A stretch of DNA of 64,000 nt from Arthrobacter sp. Marseille-P9274. GTDB lineage: Bacteria > Actinomycetota > Actinomycetes > Actinomycetales > Micrococcaceae. The position numbers and the translations under genes were made by a program. The stretch is taken from contig NZ_CAMPOV010000001.1 of the NCBI RefSeq assembly GCF_946892675.1, positions 1,648,033-1,712,032 of the forward strand. Reading direction: 5' to 3'. The notes below the pieces were generated by a model. It was given only the letters and a program-made list of their open reading frames with translations. It was not told the origin of the DNA and searched no databases. Below, one piece after another: positions 23,064 through 30,766 of this stretch (position 1 is its first letter; each line of letters begins with the position of its first letter).

Positions 23064-25466
23064 ATGGGGAACAAAGCCTCCGGTTTTGCCAGCCTGCACC
23101 AGGGGGCAGCAACGCTCACCAGCCCGCGCGCTGGCATGACCGGTTCCGCGGGCGTGCTGAACTTGTATATCAACGAGGGATTCGTGCCGATGGTGGACGG
23201 AGCGCTGGTCTACCATCGCGGGTTCGGCGACCGCCCGAGCGCACTCGTTGATGCGAAGCCGAACCTGCGGATTTCGCCGCGGATCTTCACCGAATCCGGT
23301 GAAGTGGTGGCCAGCCGCACTTATCCTCCCGGGCAGCCGCTGCCGCATGCCGGCCGGCCCCTGCCCGACGGCTCCGATCCCGAGGACCGGTTCTTCTACC
23401 TGCCCCGGCGGCAGTACTGGGCCAGCTACTTCCCGGACCGCACCATCGTCGCGGAAACGGGCAGCACTATCAGGCTGCGCATCCACAACCGGCTGACCCA
23501 AACCCATGAACTGGCCATCCACGGAGCGGGCCCCAATCGGGGCGACGTCACCACCGGCGCAATCGCACCCGGAGCCACCGGCACGCTGGTCCTGGAGGCG
23601 CCGGCTCCCGGCACCTACCTCTATTCCGATCCGACCAATGCCCCGATTGAACGTACCCTCGGGCTTTTCGGCGGGCTGGTGGTCATCGATCCGGACCGGG
23701 CGTGGCATCTGGGGCCGAACGGCCCGGAGTTCGAGCGCCAGTGGCTGTGGATCTGCCACGATGTGGTTCCGGAGTGGGCGAAGGCTGCATCCCAGGGCGG
23801 CACGGTCAACGGGACAGCGACGGACATTGCGCCGCGCTATTTCACGCTGAACGATCTTGCGGGTTTCCAGTCGATTGCTGTAACCGACGACGAGGAACTG
23901 AACGAGCGCAGGGAGGAAGACACGCTGCCCTCCGGTTTCCCCCGCCGGACCGACGTGCGGAACTTCAGCCGGTCGACGGAGCCCGGCACCGTCCTGACCG
24001 GCCAGCTGATCCGGATGATGAATGCCGGGATAGTGGGCCACCAGCTGCACTACCACGGCAACCACGTGTGGACCGTCCGCGTCAACGGCAGGGATCTTCC
24101 CCGCGAAAAGGGCTCGATCATGGCCGACGGGCACGTCGCCCTGCAGCAGTGGGAGGACACGGTTTCGCTCATGCCGCTCGAGCGCAAAGAGGCCATACTG
24201 CCGATGTTCCGTCCGCCGGACGTCGTGGACGCGGTGTGGGAGGCACGCCGCGAGGACTGGAAGTACCCGATGCACTGCCACGCCGAGCCCTCACAGACGG
24301 CTGCCGGCGGGCTGTACCCAGGCGGGCTGCTGGCGGACTGGGTGCTGGCGGCGAACGAGGAGCCGGATCAGCACCACCTCTTCGACAGCCAGGTTGACTT
24401 CGCCTCGGACCAGCCGCACGAAGGCAGCCCCGAAACCCTGTTCCGGCAGCGGCCGAATGTGTCCATGGTGCTTGATTTCTTCAGCCGCAAACTCGATTTC
24501 CCTGACAAGTCCAAGCACGAGGTCTGGAGCTTCGAGAACGAGACCTCGGACGAGGGGCTGCCCGGACCGCTGGTCCGCGTCCGCGAGGGGCAGGTCTTCC
24601 ACGGCACCATCGAACCCAGCAAACGTGTGCACACGATCCACTGGCACGGCCTCGAGCCGGACCCGCGCAACGACGGCGTGGGCCACACATCCTTCGAAGT
24701 CACCGGCGACTACACCTACCAGTGGAGGCCGGATCCCGGCGAACCGGGCAACCCGATCCGGGGCGGGGCCGGCACATACTTCTACCACTGCCATGTGAAC
24801 ACCCCGCTGCACGTCCAGATGGGCATGTTCGGCCCGATCATCATCGACCCCGCCATTGACCTTGTGAACCCGCCCGCGAAGGGCACCCGGCGCGCGTTCG
24901 TCGACGGCCCGGAATACGACATCGCCACCGAAACCTTCGTGGGACCCTACTCGCTCGACCCGCGCTGGCACGAGCTGAACCATGCAGCCGGACTCTCCGG
25001 CGAGGACGCCGGCCTGAACCGGTTCAGGGCGAGGCACTATTACCTGCTGGGCGGCAATATTCCGACCAGGCCGCGCGGACGCAGGGTGTGGTCCATCTCG
25101 AGCATGAAGGCCAACACGCCGCAGAGCGGCCGGGCACCCACACTCGTGCGGACGGTCAATATCGATTATTTCCCCACTCTGACGGAGTTCACGGACATGC
25201 AGGGCAGACCCGTGCCCATGGCCGACGTCATCGCGCACGACGGACGCCCCTTCAGGGAAACCTCCGACCCTGACGGTCCGGCCCGTCCGGTCTGGTCCAG
25301 CGGCTCCCCGCTGAGGACCAGCCGCATCGCCTCGGGAGCAGCGGAGAAGTACGACTTCCTGCTCCGGCCGCCCGGCCCCGGCCAGTACCGGATGACCGTC
25401 AAATTCCTCTCCTGGGTACCGGGGGAAGTGCGCGCCACCAGGACCATCACGATCACCGCAGTGTGA
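23064..25466 (+). CDS. Large multicopper oxidase-like protein (two cupredoxin blocks)
   Basis: An 800-residue protein. The first half has cupredoxin-type strands with TQTHELAIHGAGPNRG and GHQLHYHGNHVWTVRVNG, then KYPMHCHAEPSQTAAGGL. The second half has KRVHTIHWHGLEPDPRN, FYHCHVNTPLHVQMGMFG and GPIIIDPAIDL. The H-x-H and H-C-H elements are those of type 2/3 copper sites; a full type 1 ligand set (HCHxxxHxxxGM-like) is seen as HCHVNTPLHVQMGM. There is no clear Tat or Sec signal near the ATG chosen, which is odd for this family. It probably oxidises metal ions or phenolics with O2. A small histidine-rich membrane protein lies downstream. Confidence 0.8.
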   Translation: MGNKASGFASLHQGAATLTSPRAGMTGSAGVLNLYINEGFVPMVDGALVYHRGFGDRPSALVDAKPNLRISPRIFTESGEVVASRTYPPGQPLPHAGRPLPDGSDPEDRFFYLPRRQYWASYFPDRTIVAETGSTIRLRIHNRLTQTHELAIHGAGPNRGDVTTGAIAPGATGTLVLEAPAPGTYLYSDPTNAPIERTLGLFGGLVVIDPDRAWHLGPNGPEFERQWLWICHDVVPEWAKAASQGGTVNGTATDIAPRYFTLNDLAGFQSIAVTDDEELNERREEDTLPSGFPRRTDVRNFSRSTEPGTVLTGQLIRMMNAGIVGHQLHYHGNHVWTVRVNGRDLPREKGSIMADGHVALQQWEDTVSLMPLERKEAILPMFRPPDVVDAVWEARREDWKYPMHCHAEPSQTAAGGLYPGGLLADWVLAANEEPDQHHLFDSQVDFASDQPHEGSPETLFRQRPNVSMVLDFFSRKLDFPDKSKHEVWSFENETSDEGLPGPLVRVREGQVFHGTIEPSKRVHTIHWHGLEPDPRNDGVGHTSFEVTGDYTYQWRPDPGEPGNPIRGGAGTYFYHCHVNTPLHVQMGMFGPIIIDPAIDLVNPPAKGTRRAFVDGPEYDIATETFVGPYSLDPRWHELNHAAGLSGEDAGLNRFRARHYYLLGGNIPTRPRGRRVWSISSMKANTPQSGRAPTLVRTVNIDYFPTLTEFTDMQGRPVPMADVIAHDGRPFRETSDPDGPARPVWSSGSPLRTSRIASGAAEKYDFLLRPPGPGQYRMTVKFLSWVPGEVRATRTITITAV

Positions 25467-25637
25467 AGCAACCACGGCGGACGCGGCACAACGACGTCCT
25501 AGAGAAGCACAGGCATCCGCTCGGTGGAGCCGACGACGCGGGTTTGTCGTCTGGGCGTCGTCCGGCTGCGATTCAGGGTCGATCCTGTCAGGGAAGCGGA
25601 TCCGGTCGGCCGGGACCCCCAGGCAAGGGCAAGGGCA
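25467..25637. other. Short non-coding stretch
   Basis: No gene seen between the oxidase stop and the degraded DUF6504-like copy. Confidence 0.4.
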
Positions 25638-25860
25638 ATGACAGCGGTACAGGAACAGCCGGCGGCGCGGACGCTGAATGGTCCGCTGGAAGTTCCGCTT
25701 CACTCCGCAGGAGATGCCGCTGGCGGTGCAGCGGGACGGGTGGCTGTAGCCTGCCGGTTACCGACCGCTGCAGGTGGCCAGCGGTCGGATCCGGCAGGAA
25801 TGTCCCAGCCGGAGCCGGCCCGGGTATGGGAGCCTGGACCGAAATCGAGTCCTAGCGTCT
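25638..25860 (+). pseudogene. Degraded copy of the DUF6504-like gene
   Basis: The start MTAVQEQPAARTLNGP mirrors MTTVQEQPEQGTLNDP of the gene at 2360. A frameshift follows. The next frame reads FRFTPQEMPLAVQRDGWL and then a TAG, where the intact gene reads LRFTPQGAPLAVRWDGRLW; the TAG replaces the TGG of that Trp. The rest is no longer recognisable. It is a decayed paralogue of a gene 23 kb away on the same strand. Confidence 0.75.
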
Positions 25861-25964
25861 CAAGTTGCAGGCCGCTTCCGTGTCTCCCCCGCGCCCCCTA
25901 GACGCAGCCCGCGATGAACCACCTCCAAGGCAAGCCCCCGGCTTCGTCTTGAATCGCCTGCCGT

Positions 25965-26702
25965 TCAGGCCCGTTCCAGTACCGTCCTGAGCCGGGGGAC
26001 CCGCAGAACCGCCGGCTCGTGCTGCAGCGGATCGGTGTATTCGACCGAGAACGCCGTTGCTCCGGCCGGCGCCAGATAGCTGATCCAGAATTTTTCCGAC
26101 GTCAGTGCGGCGACGGTATCCGGCCGCCGGCCGGAGCCCTGCATCGTGATGGTGGCCCCGCTGGCTTGCTCCTTCAGCCGCAGCTGCCCGGGTGAGAACA
26201 GCCTCGGCTGGTCGGACGTGTTGCTGACTTCCACATCGAGCAGGACTACATCGCCCCAAGTCAGGTTCAAGGGCATCGGCCACTCGCTGCCCGGCAGGAA
26301 ACCTCCCGAGTGGCCGTGGCCGTCAACGGCCGAGGCCAGCTGGATGCCGTCCCGCGGGGCTGGCGCAGCCGCCAGCGTCTTTCCCGTGCCCTCGAGTCTG
26401 CCCAGCGCCAGCTTGCCCGCTAGGGGCGAAGGCCGGCCGTCGGCCGACAGCCGGCCCAGTCTCGCCGCACGCAGCAAACGCACGGAGCCGAAGGACACTG
26501 CAGCGGTGGTCCTTGACCGTTCCGCCGACTTGGCAACGACACCGAAACTCGCGCCGCCGATAATGACGGCCACGCCGCCGCCGAACAGCAGGCCCAGCTG
26601 TCGCCGGCTCAGAACTGCCCCTCCCACGGGTGCGGGCGACGCAGGCTCGTCCTGCGGCTCCGTCAAGATATGGTCTTCCTGGTCTCCAAGGACTCGCGTC
26701 AT
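25965..26702 (-). CDS. Membrane-anchored exported protein, hypothetical
   Basis: A 245-residue protein. After a cytoplasmic head there is one hydrophobic helix (LGLLFGGGVAVIIGGASFGVV) preceded by SRRQ, so the protein is N-terminally anchored or exported through a Tat-like SRR signal. The mature part ends in a beta-sandwich-like domain (LTWGDVVLLDVEVSNTSDQP, KFWISYLAPAGATAFSV), similar to DUF4352-type extracellular domains. A longer frame starts 25 codons upstream without a site. It is divergent from the gene at 27.06 kb. Confidence 0.6.
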   Translation of the reverse strand: MTRVLGDQEDHILTEPQDEPASPAPVGGAVLSRRQLGLLFGGGVAVIIGGASFGVVAKSAERSRTTAAVSFGSVRLLRAARLGRLSADGRPSPLAGKLALGRLEGTGKTLAAAPAPRDGIQLASAVDGHGHSGGFLPGSEWPMPLNLTWGDVVLLDVEVSNTSDQPRLFSPGQLRLKEQASGATITMQGSGRRPDTVAALTSEKFWISYLAPAGATAFSVEYTDPLQHEPAVLRVPRLRTVLERA

Positions 26703-27056
26703 GGCCCGGACCGCCTTTCCCCCGATCGGCTGCGTCCCCCGATGCTCCCCGCTGCATCTTGAAAAAGCCTTGTACACCGGTTCTTCACCCTGGCCTGTGG
26801 CAATAGAGGGCTCGAAGCACGATGAGAGGAAACGCGCAGCTAAGAGCTAAATCAGTTCGGCGGGGGAATCGCCAGTCGTAGCCGACCGTCTGGCCACCTG
26901 CCACTTCCTTGAAGTCCTTCGCCTGCCACGCTCCTCGTGGAGATATGAAGCCGGTGTACTTAGCCTTCACCTAGAACAGCGCCAGCAGGGCGTGGTCGGC
27001 TTCTCTTTCTGTTCGGCTGGGAGCATCATGGACCTAAACCCTCGGATGACCCCTGC
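26703..27056. other. Intergenic region between divergent genes
   Basis: Contains a minus-strand 61-codon frame (GTG start at 26970) with a protein-like beginning, KAKYTGFISPRGAWQAKDF, but no ribosome site and an Arg/Pro tail; I could not decide whether it is real. Otherwise promoter space. Confidence 0.35.
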
Positions 27057-27611
27057 ATGAGCAGAACAAAAAAGGCCGCACACCGGTCGGAAACCCCGCG
27101 TGTTGCCCTTCCCCGGGCCGCTGCTGCCGGCGCGCTCATACTGGGCCTCGCCCTCGCCGCCCACACTGCCTCCGGCGGAAACCTGCCGCCCCTGCCGGTC
27201 CTGGCCGCGCTCACGGCGCTGACGGTACTTGGCGCAACCCTTGCCTCACAGCTCCGCCTGACCTTCGGCACCGTCCTCCTGCTCTCCGGTCTCTGCCAGC
27301 AGCTCCTGCACCTGGCCTTCACGCTGCTGGCTGCCCCGCTCCCCGGCACCTTCACAACACCGGCCAACGGCGGACACCACGCCGTGCCGCCCCCGCAGCT
27401 TCCCCCTCCCGGGGAAGACAGCCCGGGACCAGACGGGGAGGACCTGCATGCTGACTCTGCCATGCTGATGCTTCACGCTCACGCCGCCGCCGCCCTTCTG
27501 GCCACGGCAGTCATCAGCTCATGGACCACGACCGAAAAACGGCTATCGGCACTGATAGGCCACCGCGCGGCACACCGGCCACCGCCTCCAGCCGGGTACT
27601 CAGAGCAATAG
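27057..27611 (+). CDS. Membrane protein with His/Pro-rich extracellular loop
   Basis: A 184-residue membrane protein with about four helices (residues 20-38, 45-64, 69-92 and 138-155). A loop at 95-130 is rich in Pro, Gly, His and Asp, and HAHAAAALLATAVISS begins the last helix. This His-rich layout resembles hypothetical proteins encoded beside copper-handling genes in actinobacteria, which fits the nearby multicopper oxidase, though they are not in one operon. A function in metal handling is a guess. Confidence 0.65.
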   Translation: MSRTKKAAHRSETPRVALPRAAAAGALILGLALAAHTASGGNLPPLPVLAALTALTVLGATLASQLRLTFGTVLLLSGLCQQLLHLAFTLLAAPLPGTFTTPANGGHHAVPPPQLPPPGEDSPGPDGEDLHADSAMLMLHAHAAAALLATAVISSWTTTEKRLSALIGHRAAHRPPPPAGYSEQ

Positions 27612-27653
27612 GTTCTCCAGCGGGCAACGCCCCGACGGCAACGGAACTGTCCG

Positions 27654-27681
27654 CACGCCGATAACGGCGCTTCTGTTGCTT
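27654..27681 (+). repeat. Dif-like dispersed repeat, copy 6
   Basis: Left arm CACGCCGATAA, centre CGGCGC, right arm TTCTGTTGCTT. It lies 83 bases upstream of the histidine kinase start. Confidence 0.6.
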
Positions 27682-27764
27682 TCAGCTCGGTGGGATCATG
27701 TTCTCTTGCGCTTCGAATCGTCACGGACGGATATGATCCTGAAGCTGTGTGGTAGACGTGGTTC

Positions 27765-29270
27765 ATGGCCCGCGACGTGACCTCGCCGAGTGGCGGTCTA
27801 CTGGACTATGAGGACTTCTTCAACCACGCCCCCGTCGGGCATATGGTAGCCGCCCCGGACGGAACCATTCTCGCGCTCAACGACACGATCGAGAGCTGGA
27901 CAGGAATTCCCCTTGAAAAGCTGGTGGGAACACCTTGTTGCAGGTGTTTCCCTAAAGAGGATTATGACCGGTTCATGGCCAGTCTTACGACGACCGGGCA
28001 GGCCCGCGGAATCGTGGAGCTACTCGGTCAGCCATGGGGCCCGCGACCCGTCGTGCTCTCGGCAGTGCGCAGAGAGGGCAAGGACGGGCTCCCGGAGCTG
28101 GACCACATCGTCCTCTCTGAAGCGATATCCGGTCTCGGTACCGACAGGCAGGGGAAACCCCTGCAGACTGGAGTGCCGGCAATCGAAGTAGGCAGTGCGG
28201 AGCAGGAACTCCGCCGGAACGAAGCACTGCTCCAGGCGGTGCTCGATACTGTCGGTGTAGGTGTGGCCGTCATCGACGCCGAAGGTCAGCCGTTGCTTCA
28301 AAACAGAGCGTTCTCCGCCATCGTCCGGCACGCTTCCCCCGGGAATACAGCCGAAGCCGAAGAAGCCGACCTACTGGTTTTCGGACCTGATGGCATAACG
28401 CCTATCCCGCCGGAGAGACGGTTCCTGCCGCGCCTGTCCGAGGGAGAGTCCTTCTCAGAAGAACTGATCTGGATCGGCGGTGAAAAGGACCGGCGTGCGC
28501 TCAGTGTCACCGGTCGCTCAACCCGCAACGACGCCTTCGAAGGATCTGTAATCGCCTTCGATGACATTACCCAACTGGCCACGGCCCTGGCAGCCAAAAA
28601 CCAGTTCGTCGATACTATCTCCCACGAATTACGGACCCCGCTGACGTCCATCATGGGTTACCTGCACCTTGCCCTCGACGAAAACCTTCCCCCGCATTTG
28701 CGCCGGTCCCTCGAGACCGCCATGAGAAACAGCGAACGGCTCCTGCAGCTGGTCACCGACCTTCTCTCCGTGGCAAGCGGAACAGGAGAGCCGGAAAAGC
28801 AGGATGCAGACGTCAGCGAGATGATCACTTCAAGGATTCGTGCGGTCGCCCCGCGGGCGGAGGCCCGGCATATTCGAATCGTCCACGACTGCCCGGAGCG
28901 TCTGCCCGCGTTCATTGACCCGCAGGGCATGGCCCGCGTGCTGGATAATCTCCTGTCCAACGCGGTCAAGTTCTCCCACCCCGGGGCGCAAGTGACAGTC
29001 CAGGCCTTCCGCACAGGGCAGAACATCATCGTCCGCGTCATCGACACCGGCATCGGTATGTCCGAAGACGAACAGCGCGAAATCTTCGATACGTTCTTTC
29101 GCTCATCCCGGGCCATCAAAGCCGCCATTCCCGGCGCCGGATTGGGACTTAGCATCTCAAAGGCCATCATTGAAGCTCAGCACGGAATGATGACTGTCAC
29201 CAGCTCCCCCGGACAGGGCAGCACAGTCACCGTGATACTGCCGGACAACAACACAGCCGAACGCCGATAA
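27765..29270 (+). CDS. Soluble PAS-domain sensor histidine kinase
   Basis: A 501-residue cytoplasmic kinase without membrane helices. Two PAS-like domains occupy residues 10-110 and 150-270. The HisKA helix follows with the phosphoacceptor His287 in DTISHELRTPLTSIMGY. The ATP-binding domain shows the N box DNLLSNAVKFS, the G1 box DTGIGMS, the F box FDTFFRSS and the G2 box GAGLGLSISKA. All catalytic boxes are intact. No response regulator gene is adjacent, so it is an orphan kinase. Its stop codon lies inside repeat copy 7, and copy 6 lies shortly upstream, so the gene is bracketed by the repeat. Confidence 0.93.
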   Translation: MARDVTSPSGGLLDYEDFFNHAPVGHMVAAPDGTILALNDTIESWTGIPLEKLVGTPCCRCFPKEDYDRFMASLTTTGQARGIVELLGQPWGPRPVVLSAVRREGKDGLPELDHIVLSEAISGLGTDRQGKPLQTGVPAIEVGSAEQELRRNEALLQAVLDTVGVGVAVIDAEGQPLLQNRAFSAIVRHASPGNTAEAEEADLLVFGPDGITPIPPERRFLPRLSEGESFSEELIWIGGEKDRRALSVTGRSTRNDAFEGSVIAFDDITQLATALAAKNQFVDTISHELRTPLTSIMGYLHLALDENLPPHLRRSLETAMRNSERLLQLVTDLLSVASGTGEPEKQDADVSEMITSRIRAVAPRAEARHIRIVHDCPERLPAFIDPQGMARVLDNLLSNAVKFSHPGAQVTVQAFRTGQNIIVRVIDTGIGMSEDEQREIFDTFFRSSRAIKAAIPGAGLGLSISKAIIEAQHGMMTVTSSPGQGSTVTVILPDNNTAERR

Positions 29271-29287
29271 CAGCCCGTATGACGGTC
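29260..29287 (+). repeat. Dif-like dispersed repeat, copy 7
   Basis: Left arm AACGCCGATAA, centre CAGCCC, right arm GTATGACGGTC. The TAA of the left arm is also the stop codon of the histidine kinase gene. Confidence 0.55.
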
Positions 29288-29615
29288 AGGGCGAGGCGAG
29301 ACCAAGCCTTCGAATCCTTGTGGCGTCCATTCGTTCCCGTTGGGTGAGGGGGGACGGCCCGGGAGGGCACCGCGGAACCCTCGAACCCAACCAGTATTGT
29401 CTTCCCGCTTCTTGGCTACAACCGGGCCGACTGCGGCAGTTCAATGGCCTCGGGACACTCCTCATTCCCCGGAAGCGCCCGCCCGTTCCCGTGCTTCGGG
29501 ATTCTCCGCACCGCCTGTGCGATATCAGGCGCAAAACCTTTCGTGCGGCCCTGTACCGCTCTAAACTAAGGCGGTGTTGCCGGCAAGGGAGCCGGCCGAC
29601 GGTAAGGGGTTGTCA
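29288..29615. other. Non-coding gap with possible promoter
   Basis: No gene. A TAAACT element near 29560 could be the -10 box of the small gene pair that follows. Confidence 0.35.
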
Positions 29616-29669
29616 ATGCGCAGTAAGACCAGACTGTCCATGTTCAGACCTGCGAAGTTCCCGGCATGA
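29616..29669 (+). CDS. Possible 17-aa leader peptide coupled to the next gene
   Basis: A tiny frame, MRSKTRLSMFRPAKFPA, with AAGGGG shortly before its ATG. Its TGA overlaps the ATG of the next gene (ATGA). The next gene has no ribosome site of its own, so translation of this leader may deliver ribosomes to it. The peptide has five Arg/Lys residues and no obvious regulatory codon run. Confidence 0.45.
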   Translation: MRSKTRLSMFRPAKFPA

Positions 29670-29947
29670 CCGCGGTCGCCGTACCGCCGCCGGCGCGGAT
29701 CCCGCGGTGGAAAAGCAAGGCAGCACCCGATCCCTACCCGGTCTGCGAGCCGATCGATGCCGCCTTGGCCCGGACAGTGACCGAACACATCCACTGCGGG
29801 GAACCCATGGCCCTGATCTCCGAGGCCGACCTGCCGATTACCGGGCCGCTGATGATCCTGACCCCGGACACCGTTGTGCCGGAATATCCTGACCGGCCAT
29901 TCCCCGTCTACCGGTGCCAGTGCGGATTCACCCTGGACGCCCTGTAG
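29666..29947 (+). CDS. Hypothetical protein with Cys/His pairs (93 aa)
   Basis: A 93-residue soluble protein: Pro-rich start, then DAALARTVTEHIHCGEPM, LISEADLPITGPLMIL and PVYRCQCGFTLDAL at the end. The HIHC and CQC groups could form a small zinc site. No family is recognised. It lacks its own clear ribosome site and overlaps a 17-codon leader frame. It stands alone among non-coding stretches. Confidence 0.6.
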   Translation: MTAVAVPPPARIPRWKSKAAPDPYPVCEPIDAALARTVTEHIHCGEPMALISEADLPITGPLMILTPDTVVPEYPDRPFPVYRCQCGFTLDAL

Positions 29948-30401
29948 ACACCTACGGCGCCCATGCCTCGCTGCATTCGTCGTTGGGCCGGGATGCGCCG
30001 CCCCTCCGCCGCCACGTGTTTTCCGCGATGGGTGTGCCCCTTGCGGCTACACCCCAGCTTTAGGGCATTGTCAGATCCCCGGACCTGGCTGTGGATTCCG
30101 CGGTGAATTGCGGCAAGACTGGACTGGTCCCGGGACCGTTCATCCCAATCACTGAGCGGACGGGAGGCCGGAGCTGGATTCCTCAAACTACGGCTCCGTC
30201 TGTCCCACTAGGGGCTGCGCATTGCCTCGGAACCTCCCCCAACGGTCCGGGGCAATGTCATCGGCACCCCGGTTCTCAAGGCCGGTGTCCCGTCCGGGGC
30301 CGATCTTCAACTTGGCTGGACGATGACTTCGAGCGCGGTAGGCGTGAAGGCGCTGTTGGCAGTCCCGGCGTCTCGGGAAGAGTTCTACGACGCGAAATGG
30401 T
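29948..30401. other. Non-coding gap
   Basis: No supported gene on either strand; ends at the isomerase terminator. Confidence 0.45.
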
Positions 30402-30432
30402 GCGGGATGGTCACTTCCTGTGACCATCCCGC
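30402..30432 (-). terminator. Hairpin terminator of the catC-like operon
   Basis: A 13-base perfect stem (GCGGGATGGTCAC) with a five-base loop lies 26 bases past the isomerase stop on the minus strand. Confidence 0.75.
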
Positions 30433-30458
30433 CCCAGTACCGCTTCTGCGGCCGGGTT

Positions 30459-30740
30459 TTAGTGGATGGACGAGGGGTGCTTGGCCAGCGGGATGACCTC
30501 GATGTCCATGTAGGGGAACAGGGGGAGCTGCGAGATCATCTCGTGGAGTTCGTCGTTGCTCTCGGCCTCGAAGACTGAGTAGTTGGCGTACTCGCCGACC
30601 ACCCGCCAGATGCTGACCCATTTGCCTGCACGTTGAAGGCTCTGCGAGTAGTCCTTCTCGACGGCCTTGATTTCGGCTGCCTTGTGTTCGGGCATGTCGG
30701 TGGGCAGGTTGACGTCCATGCGGACCAGAAACTGCATCAT
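30459..30740 (-). CDS. catC: Muconolactone delta-isomerase
   Basis: A 93-residue enzyme of the CatC family, which shifts the double bond of (+)-muconolactone to give 3-oxoadipate enol-lactone in the ortho-cleavage (catechol) branch of the beta-ketoadipate pathway. The signature is FLVRMDVNLPTDMPE, WRVVGEYANYSVFEAESN and LPLFPYMDIEVIPLAKHP. The length is normal. Two ATGs follow each other; either may be used. It sits just downstream of an AtoE-like transporter gene, without catA or catB nearby, so the rest of the pathway must be elsewhere, or the isomerase acts on a related lactone. Confidence 0.9.
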   Translation of the reverse strand: MMQFLVRMDVNLPTDMPEHKAAEIKAVEKDYSQSLQRAGKWVSIWRVVGEYANYSVFEAESNDELHEMISQLPLFPYMDIEVIPLAKHPSSIH

Positions 30741-30766
30741 TTTCTCTTTCTCTTCGGATCCGGGGG

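Noticed and set aside
804-29287. Integron attC sites as explanation for the repeats
   Set aside because: No imperfect palindromic hairpin of attC type and no GTTRRRY core; no integron integrase in the window.
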